Shown: positions 1-5,104 of the stretch, one piece after another | Numbering within the stretch: position 1 is the stretch's first letter | Layout of the letters: every line of letters starts with the position of its first letter | Source: Methanolobus sp. UBA118 | Lineage (GTDB): Archaea; Halobacteriota; Methanosarcinia; Methanosarcinales; Methanosarcinaceae | Length of the DNA stretch: 5,104 bases | Assembly: GCA_002508635.1 (NCBI GenBank) | Contig: DACO01000134.1 | Span: forward strand, 10,821-15,924 | Reading direction: 5' to 3' | The notes under the pieces: model-generated | What the model saw: only the letters and a program-made list of their open reading frames with translations | What the model was told of the DNA's origin: nothing | Database searches by the model: none | Translations under genes and position numbers: made by a program

Positions 1-3000
1 AATAATGTTCTGCAGGGCCTGATCGAAAGCCCTGAGGATGTAGTTATATTCGCCCTTGACAGGGATTATTGTTATCTTGCTTTCAACAAAAGTCATCAGG
101 CCACAATGGAGAATATCTGGGATTCCAGGATCGAGACCGGAGCCTGCATGCTGGATTACATCACAGACCCCGATGACTGCAAAAAAGCGCAGGCAAACTT
201 TGACCGTGCACTTGCAGGTGAGGCATTTACGCTCATCGAGGAATATGGTGAGAGCTCACACAACAGGCGCTGGTATTCGAACCTGTATAGTCCTCTTAAG
301 GATTCAGAAGGCAATGTTATCGGTCTTACTCTTATCCTATCGGATATAACCGATCGCAAACGTGCCGAAGAACTTCTCAGGGAGAGCGAGGAGCGACACC
401 GGCTTCTGGCTGATAATTCCTCGGATGTAATATGGACAATGGATCAGGAAGGCAGGTTTACGTATGTAAGTCCCTCTGTTGAAAAACTTCGTGGTTACGC
501 GCCTGAGGAAGTAATGCAACAAAAACCCGATGAAATCCTGGCTCCCAATTCCCTGCATCATTATGTCAAAGGAATGGAGTTGGCACGGAAAGCGGTTTCA
601 CAGGGTGAACCGTTCCCATCACAAAGATTCCAGCTTGAGCAGCCCTGTAAGGATGGCTCTACCGTATGGACGGAAGTTACCATATCCGGGATGTATAACG
701 AAAACGATGATTTCATCGGTATTCTCGGTGTCTCACGTGATATTACCGAGCGCAAAAGGACCGAAGATGCATTGAGGGAAAGTGAGGCGTCTCTTGCCAG
801 ATCCCAGGAGATCGCTCATGTCGGAAGCTGGACGCTGGATGTGACTGAGGACCGTCTCACATGGTCTGATGAAGTATATCGGATATTCGGGCTCAAACCC
901 CAGGAATTCGAGGCAACTTATGAGGCTTTTCTGGAATCCGTACATCCGGATGACCGCAGAATTGTGGACGATGCCTATTCTGATTCTTTGGATCATGAAG
1001 AAGAATACTACAGTGTTGATCATCGTGTCATCCGCAGGGATACCGGGGAGATACGCTATGTTAAGGAAAAATGTATCCATGAAAGGGATTCCAGCGGAAA
1101 TGTTATTCGCTCTGTAGGTATGGTGCAGGATGTTACCGAAAGCAAACTCGCAGAAGAGAAACTGCTCAGATACGCACATGAGCTGGAAAAGAAGAACAGG
1201 GAACTTGATATTGCTCTGATACGAGCCGAGGAGGCCACAAGGGCAAAAAGTGAATTCCTGGCAAACATGTCCCATGAGATCAGAACCCCCATGAACGGTG
1301 TGATCGGCATGACAGGGCTGCTGCTGGATACCGAACTCACCGACGAGCAGAGACACTATGCTGAGACTGTCAGAGTAAGCGGTGAATCCCTGCTTGAGAT
1401 CATCAATGATATCCTTGATTTCTCAAAGATAGAGGCCGGTAAGGTCGAAATGGAAACTGTGGGTTTTGACCTGCAAAGTATGCTGGACGACTTTGCCTCC
1501 ATTATATCCATCAAGGCCCATGAAAAGCAACTGGAATTCATATGTGCTGCGGCTCCCGATGTTCCTGTCTGTGTCCGTGGCGATCCCGGACGTCTGCAAC
1601 AGATACTCACCAACCTGGCCGGAAATGCGGTAAAATTCACGGACGAGGGTGAGGTGGTCGTGCATGTGACCCTTGAGTCCCAGACCGATTCTGAAGCCAC
1701 ACTGCGTTTCTCTGTAAAGGATACGGGTATTGGTATATCCGGGGAGAAAATGGATCTCATCTTCGATAAGTTCAGTCAGCTGGATAACTCCACGACGCGC
1801 AAGTATGGTGGTACAGGGCTTGGACTCACCATCTCCAAACAACTTGTTGAGATGATGGGTGGCAACATGGGTGTTGAAAGTGAAGATGGCAAAGGTTCTG
1901 AGTTCTGGTTTACGGTAAGTCTGGAGAAACAGGGTCGATCAGACCGAAAGGAGACAAATACCGAAGAAGTCAAAGGTGCCAGGATCCTGATCGTGGATGA
2001 TAATGCCACAAACCGTGAGATCCTTTATAAGCGATTGTTTTCATGGGGTGCAACTGTAGAAGAGGCAGTGGACGGTCCGACGGCATTACAGGCCATCTAC
2101 CGTGCCTGTGATAATGAAAATCCTTTCCAGACCGTGATACTGGACATGCATATGCCGGGTATGGACGGGGCGACCGTTGCAAGAATCATCAAGTCTGATG
2201 AGAAGATAGCGGACACCAATCTTATCATGTTAAGTTCTCTGGGACAACACCCTGATATGCGGAACCAGGGAAAGAGATACTTTGAAGCTCATCTGACAAA
2301 GCCTGTTAAACATACGGAATTGTTCAATGTATTGTCCAATGTCCTGGGAAGAAAAGAACAGGATGTTGAAACCGTTTCCAGTGATACTGCAGTTTTGGGC
2401 TCAGCAAAGCATTACAGTCTGAGGATATTGCTTGCAGAGGATAATATAGTAAACCAGAAAGTAGCCCAGAGCATGCTCCAGAAGATCGGCTATCGTGTGG
2501 ATACCGTGGCAAGCGGTTCAGAAGCCGTAAATGCCCTTGAGATGTTGCCTTATGATCTGGTTTTCATGGACGTACAGATGCCAGGTATGGACGGATTCGA
2601 GGCTACCCGTATAATAAGGGACCCGAATTCTGCGGTCCGCAAACATGATATTCCTGTTATCGCAATGACAGCGCATGCCATGAAAGGGGACCGGGAACGA
2701 TGTCTGAAAGCCGGAATGGATGATTATATCGCAAAACCCGTTTCCCTGAAGTCACTCATGAAATTAATGGAAAAATGGAGGCTTGCAATACAGCAGGAAA
2801 AAGCAGCTTCCAGCCCAATACAGGAAGAATCAGATGATATGGCAGGCTCCGGGATCTTTGACAGGGATGCGCTTATTGAAAGAGTAATGGGTGAAGAGGA
2901 ACTTGCCAGAAAACTGATCGGGATTTTCCTTGAAGATATGCCCGGACAGGTAAGATCTCTCAGGGAGAGCATAGAGAACAACGACGCTGAAAAAATAAGC

Positions 3001-3177
3001 TGGTATGCTCATAAGATAAAAGGATCGTCAGCCAACATCGGTGCCATGGCTCTGAGCAATATTGCTGCAAAAACGGATGAAGCTTCCAGGGATGGCCGGC
3101 TGGATGAGGTTGCCACTCTGCTCCCTGAGCTTGAAGGTCAGTATGATTTATTGGTGCAGGAATTGAAGCTTTTCTAA
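1..3177 (+). CDS. Multi-PAS hybrid sensor histidine kinase with two receivers and Hpt (5' partial)
   Basis: The frame is open from base 1, and the residues before the first ATG (106) already belong to a PAS domain, so the true start is upstream. In window residue numbers: PAS1 about 1-118, ending in a DITDRKRAEE junction; PAS2 about 126-250; PAS3 about 264-380, a PAS_3-like copy with HPDDR; a coiled coil about 383-418; HisKA with SHEIRTP and phospho-accepting H425; HATPase with N-box N538/N542, G1 box DTGIGIS from 574 and GGTGLGL near 603; receiver 1 with D666/D667, phospho-Asp D715, S745 and K767; receiver 2 with E813/D814, D857, T890 and K912; Hpt with H1004 in AHKIKGSSANIGA. Every phosphorelay residue is intact, so it should autophosphorylate and relay His-Asp-His, as in BarA/ArcB-like kinases. 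No membrane segment or DNA-binding domain is visible, which suggests a cytoplasmic sensor, though the missing N-terminus could hold either. The ligand is unknown. The family identification is very secure. Confidence 0.97.
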   Translation, partial: NNVLQGLIESPEDVVIFALDRDYCYLAFNKSHQATMENIWDSRIETGACMLDYITDPDDCKKAQANFDRALAGEAFTLIEEYGESSHNRRWYSNLYSPLKDSEGNVIGLTLILSDITDRKRAEELLRESEERHRLLADNSSDVIWTMDQEGRFTYVSPSVEKLRGYAPEEVMQQKPDEILAPNSLHHYVKGMELARKAVSQGEPFPSQRFQLEQPCKDGSTVWTEVTISGMYNENDDFIGILGVSRDITERKRTEDALRESEASLARSQEIAHVGSWTLDVTEDRLTWSDEVYRIFGLKPQEFEATYEAFLESVHPDDRRIVDDAYSDSLDHEEEYYSVDHRVIRRDTGEIRYVKEKCIHERDSSGNVIRSVGMVQDVTESKLAEEKLLRYAHELEKKNRELDIALIRAEEATRAKSEFLANMSHEIRTPMNGVIGMTGLLLDTELTDEQRHYAETVRVSGESLLEIINDILDFSKIEAGKVEMETVGFDLQSMLDDFASIISIKAHEKQLEFICAAAPDVPVCVRGDPGRLQQILTNLAGNAVKFTDEGEVVVHVTLESQTDSEATLRFSVKDTGIGISGEKMDLIFDKFSQLDNSTTRKYGGTGLGLTISKQLVEMMGGNMGVESEDGKGSEFWFTVSLEKQGRSDRKETNTEEVKGARILIVDDNATNREILYKRLFSWGATVEEAVDGPTALQAIYRACDNENPFQTVILDMHMPGMDGATVARIIKSDEKIADTNLIMLSSLGQHPDMRNQGKRYFEAHLTKPVKHTELFNVLSNVLGRKEQDVETVSSDTAVLGSAKHYSLRILLAEDNIVNQKVAQSMLQKIGYRVDTVASGSEAVNALEMLPYDLVFMDVQMPGMDGFEATRIIRDPNSAVRKHDIPVIAMTAHAMKGDRERCLKAGMDDYIAKPVSLKSLMKLMEKWRLAIQQEKAASSPIQEESDDMAGSGIFDRDALIERVMGEEELARKLIGIFLEDMPGQVRSLRESIENNDAEKISWYAHKIKGSSANIGAMALSNIAAKTDEASRDGRLDEVATLLPELEGQYDLLVQELKLF

Positions 3178-3197
3178 TAGCTGCAATTTATTCCCGT

Positions 3198-3257
3198 ATA
3201 TTTGGTAGTGTCGCTGCTTACTAAAAAGCTTTATATCTAATTAAATCTACCAAATAT
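3198..3257. repeat. Perfect 11-bp inverted repeat flanking the promoter
   Basis: ATATTTGGTAG at 3198-3208 is the exact reverse complement of CTACCAAATAT at 3247-3257, with 38 bases between them. The TATA box lies inside the loop, and the right arm ends three bases before the start codon, over the predicted transcription start. The left arm overlaps a weak TATA-like string. The match does not extend at either end. Possible roles are a pair of operator sites for a dimeric or looping regulator, or a weak RNA stem at the 3' end of the kinase transcript. The long AT-rich loop and the absence of a T-tract after the stem argue against a classical terminator. The repeat itself is certain; the role is inferred. 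Confidence 0.6.
3223..3236 (+). promoter_or_regulatory. Archaeal BRE/TATA promoter of the secreted-protein gene
   Basis: A purine run AAAAAGC (3223-3229, BRE-like) directly precedes TTTATAT (3230-3236), a good match to the archaeal TATA box. Archaeal transcription usually starts about 24-28 bases downstream of the box centre, here 3257-3261, which is at or within a few bases of the ATG at 3261. No Shine-Dalgarno-like GGAGG or GGTGA lies before that ATG. The transcript is therefore predicted to be leaderless or nearly so. A second, weaker TATA-like string at 3197-3203 would give a leader of about 36 bases, also without a ribosome binding site. Confidence 0.72.
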
Positions 3258-3260
3258 TAT

Positions 3261-3329
3261 ATGAAAATTGATATATTTACTATTATTATATTTATTGTTT
3301 TTTTGCTGTCTGCACCTGTAGCTACAGCA
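3261..3329 (+). other. Sec-type signal peptide (residues 1-23)
   Basis: Residues 1-23 show a short N-region with one lysine (K2), a hydrophobic core of about residues 5-18 rich in Ile, Phe, Val and Leu, and a V-A-T-A end that fits the A-x-A cleavage rule, with cleavage predicted between A23 and E24. No lipobox cysteine is present, so it is not a lipoprotein signal. The mature protein would begin EYNYEE and be released outside the cytoplasmic membrane, unless an anchor lies in the unseen C-terminus. Confidence 0.88.
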
Positions 3330-5104
3330 GAATACAATTATGAAGAGGTAAAAACCATTGTCTACGAAGCCGGAAAAGAGGCACAACCCGGTTTCACTGA
3401 AGATTTTGTATGGTATGGCGAGGATCAAGACCATGTGGGAGTAGTAGGTTTCTGGGAGAATGGTCCTCTGAAGGATGAGATGAAGAGTGTGGATTACTGG
3501 GACGTAGATGATCCGATGATCATGATGACAGGGGAAACGACTGACCAGTCCGGATACAGTCTAAGTTCTGCATCATTCATAGCTCCGACTCCCGGGGGAG
3601 AACAGGTCTATGTAACTATAGAAGGTCATTATCTTCCCTTATCTGAGATCGAACCGGTAGCTGATAACATATTTATCAGACTTGTGGAGGAATCTGCTGC
3701 AAGTGGCGTCCTTTCAGGAACGGTGAGCAGTCCGGAACCTCAGGTAGTTGAACATACAGAAGAAGACATCAATGAAATAGTGATTGCTGCCGCAAAAGAA
3801 GTCAAGCCGGATATCAATGATAATGGGGTCTGGTATGTGGATGACGATAAACACCTGGGTCTGGTCTATTTCTCGGAATCTGATCTTGAACCTGAAATGA
3901 GAAGTATTGATTACTGGGATATGGATGAGCGGATGTCCATGTCTGAAAATCCTGAATGGACGGTAAGCAGCGATATTATGTTCAATGCTCCAAGTCCCTA
4001 TGGAACCCGTGTTGTTGTAACCATAGATGGCTATAATGTTCTTTTGCCTGAGATCCAGCCTGTAGCTGAGAATATCTTTAACACAATGGTAGAACAGTCT
4101 GTTGCAAGTGGTGCCATTGGTGAAGGAATAGAGGAGGATACAGTTGTACAGGACGATCTGACAGGAACTTCCATTGCAGATATGGAAGATGATTCTTTGC
4201 AGGACCCGGTTCCTGAGGATATCCCATCTCTTACAGATGATGATACAGAACCTGAGAATACTGAATTCATAGAATATGATGACGAACCCATGGATATTGA
4301 TGATCTGTTTTTAGTGTATGATATCCTGGAAGAGGAAGGAATGGTCCGGTATGAAGGCGAGGTAGACGTAGAGGATATCGATAAGCAGGATATCGAAGAC
4401 CTTCAGAACATCCAGATGAACTATATCCTTCCAGAAGAATTCGTTGAATCCATGCAGGAGCAGGCTAAGATCATTGACATGATCAGGGATGAAAGTTCCG
4501 AGGACATAGACAAACTTGATGAAATAGACACCGGTGGAGAACAGGAAGTTGAATCCAACAGGGCTGTAATCAAGGACGTCTTTGGAGATGACTTTACCTT
4601 TGAGGAAGGCGAGCCAGTAGAAGTGGGTGGCGGTCCGGATTACGAAGGTAAGGAGAAAGTTGCCGAAAAAATCACTGACACGATCTATCTTGATGCTATT
4701 GACAAGACCAGAAAGGAAAGCATGGAAAAACTGAAGACCGGACACGAAGCAGCTTCATTCTTCTCAGATACTTATGGTGACTCAAAGATAGCAAAGAACT
4801 TTGAGAAAATGGACAAGCTCAACAGCGTTAAAGAAGAAGTTGACAAGTACTATGGTGCCTACAAGGATACAGAAAAGCTCAGTGAGATGAAAGGATCTTC
4901 AGGTACCACTGCAAAAGCTCTCTATGTAGTTACAAAGGGTGGACAGGAAGTTGCTGACAAGATACCCGTGGTTGGTGATCTTGTAAAGACCGGATTGGAA
5001 GTTACCGAAAAAGTGGTTATGACCCTGCCTAAACTTGACAATGCAATAAAGAACAGTGATGCCAGACAGGGTGTAATAACAAATGGTCCAATAGGAACTT
5101 CCAC
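3261..5104 (+). CDS. Secreted acidic protein with duplicated DYWD-containing domain (3' partial)
   Basis: I do not recognise the family. An uninterrupted frame runs from ATG 3261 to the window edge, giving 614 full codons and no stop. The ATG is the first after an in-frame TAA at 3222 and leads straight into a signal peptide. Order of parts: signal peptide 1-23; domain copy A about 27-149; short spacer; copy B about 167-284; acidic linker about 288-463; lysine-rich, predicted helical region from 464 onward. The protein has no cysteine in the visible part, which fits an exported protein without disulfides. No basic residue occurs between R250 and R363. No catalytic motif, membrane anchor or known S-layer signature is visible, but an anchor could lie beyond the window. 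The gap of 83 bases from the kinase and its own TATA box suggest a separate transcript. That it is a real gene is strongly supported by the signal peptide, the internal protein-level duplication and the promoter; its function is unknown. Confidence 0.93.
   Translation, partial: MKIDIFTIIIFIVFLLSAPVATAEYNYEEVKTIVYEAGKEAQPGFTEDFVWYGEDQDHVGVVGFWENGPLKDEMKSVDYWDVDDPMIMMTGETTDQSGYSLSSASFIAPTPGGEQVYVTIEGHYLPLSEIEPVADNIFIRLVEESAASGVLSGTVSSPEPQVVEHTEEDINEIVIAAAKEVKPDINDNGVWYVDDDKHLGLVYFSESDLEPEMRSIDYWDMDERMSMSENPEWTVSSDIMFNAPSPYGTRVVVTIDGYNVLLPEIQPVAENIFNTMVEQSVASGAIGEGIEEDTVVQDDLTGTSIADMEDDSLQDPVPEDIPSLTDDDTEPENTEFIEYDDEPMDIDDLFLVYDILEEEGMVRYEGEVDVEDIDKQDIEDLQNIQMNYILPEEFVESMQEQAKIIDMIRDESSEDIDKLDEIDTGGEQEVESNRAVIKDVFGDDFTFEEGEPVEVGGGPDYEGKEKVAEKITDTIYLDAIDKTRKESMEKLKTGHEAASFFSDTYGDSKIAKNFEKMDKLNSVKEEVDKYYGAYKDTEKLSEMKGSSGTTAKALYVVTKGGQEVADKIPVVGDLVKTGLEVTEKVVMTLPKLDNAIKNSDARQGVITNGPIGTS
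3339..3707 (+). repeat. Domain copy A of the secreted protein
   Basis: Residues about 27-149. The copy has an N-terminal helix-like part (EEVKTIVYEAGKEA), a VWY segment at 50-52, DYWD at 78-81, a beta-like VYVTIEG segment, and a closing helix ending EESAASG at 149. It aligns with copy B throughout. From F106 to G149 I count by hand 25 identical residues out of 44 without gaps against 241-284. The family is not recognised. The fold is probably mixed alpha/beta, judging by the alternation of segments. Confidence 0.85.
3759..4112 (+). repeat. Domain copy B of the secreted protein
   Basis: Residues about 167-284. It matches copy A at KE (179-180), VWY (190-192), DYWD (217-220), VVVTIDG, and the closing helix ending EQSVASG. 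The offset from copy A shrinks from 140 to 135 residues along the alignment, so a few residues have been lost in loops. Copy B carries D-I-N-D-N-G at 184-189, which resembles a DxDxDG calcium loop and is absent from copy A. The level of divergence suggests an old tandem duplication. Confidence 0.85.
4122..4649 (+). other. Acidic linker of the secreted protein (residues 288-463)
   Basis: The first 63 residues (288-350) hold 26 Asp or Glu and no Lys or Arg, with many Pro, Thr and Ser, so this part is probably unstructured and strongly negative. From about 351 the region becomes more helical and contains two related acidic segments, EDIDKQDIEDL and EDIDKLDEID. It ends in a glycine-rich hinge (VGGGPDYEG, about 456-463). 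A flexible spacer or a cation-binding stretch is plausible; neither is shown. Confidence 0.7.
4650..5104 (+). other. Lysine-rich helical C-terminal region with IPVVGD segment (cut by window end)
   Basis: From residue 464 composition changes to lysine-rich, helix-forming sequence with heptad-like stretches (464-540). A more hydrophobic segment follows at about 550-590 with ALYVVTKGG, then IPVVGD at about 568-573, then amphipathic helix. IPVVGD-like segments preceded and followed by helices are seen in the stalk or pre-toxin parts of some secreted polymorphic toxins. That is a resemblance by eye only, and the part that could decide it lies past the window. Confidence 0.5.

Noticed and set aside
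106..108. ATG at 106 as the start of the kinase
   Set aside because: The frame is open back to base 1 and the upstream residues (ALDRDYCYLAFNKSHQ) are typical PAS sequence continuous with what follows, so the start is before the window.
733..1356. Minus-strand open frame of 207 codons
   Set aside because: It is antisense to the PAS3-HisKA region, where the plus strand is certain. The translation has no recognisable domain, so it is a shadow.
1423..1842. Minus-strand open frame of 139 codons
   Set aside because: It is a shadow opposite the conserved HATPase domain, with no family resemblance.
3178..3222. Terminator for the kinase gene
   Set aside because: There is no GC-rich stem followed by a T-tract and no long oligo-T run in the gap. 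The 11-bp inverted repeat has a 38-base loop and no T-tract after it.
3291..3307. T-rich run resembling a terminator
   Set aside because: It falls inside the hydrophobic core of the signal peptide and is explained by Phe, Ile, Val and Leu codons.
4217..4400. Repeated GATATC palindromes as a DNA-level repeat or binding site
   Set aside because: Each one I checked is in frame as Asp-Ile within a Glu/Asp/Ile-rich protein stretch, with irregular spacing, so coding composition explains them.
4311..4745. Minus-strand open frame of 144 codons
   Set aside because: It lies antisense to the secreted-protein gene, in a region whose plus frame shows coherent composition and continuity. It has no promoter or ribosome binding site that I can see and no recognisable domain.

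Overview
The window looks archaeal, most likely from a methanogen of the Methanosarcinaceae type. This is an inference from three things. The only promoter I can see is a BRE/TATA-box type, with no convincing bacterial -35/-10 pair. The N-terminal PAS domain belongs to a sequence style common in multi-PAS sensor kinases of these archaea. The second gene encodes a very acidic secreted protein, as is frequent in mesophilic to salt-adapted methanogens. No rRNA, tRNA or taxonomic marker gene is present, so the assignment is moderate at best.

Layout: two genes on the + strand fill nearly everything. Positions 1-3177 hold the 3' part of a large soluble-looking hybrid sensor histidine kinase. Its start lies before the window. 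The visible order is PAS (partial at its N-terminal edge), PAS, PAS, coiled coil, HisKA, HATPase, receiver 1, receiver 2, Hpt. All expected phosphotransfer residues are present. The gene ends in tandem stops (TAA TAG). An 83-base AT-rich gap follows, carrying a TATA/BRE promoter flanked by a perfect 11-bp inverted repeat.

From 3261 to the window edge runs a second open frame with no stop (614 complete codons, 3' end missing). It encodes an exported, cysteine-free protein that I do not recognise. It has a signal peptide, two diverged copies of a roughly 120-residue domain with a shared DYWD motif, a very acidic linker, and a lysine-rich helical C-terminal part with an IPVVGD-type segment. The minus-strand frames are shadows of these two genes.

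How they work together: the kinase would sense a small-molecule, redox or other cytoplasmic signal through its PAS domains and pass phosphate His-Asp-His through its own domains. It has no DNA-binding output in the visible part, so the final target is encoded elsewhere. The downstream gene has its own promoter and is probably transcribed separately. No functional link between the two is shown by the sequence. The novel material is the secreted repeat protein and the symmetrical site around its promoter.
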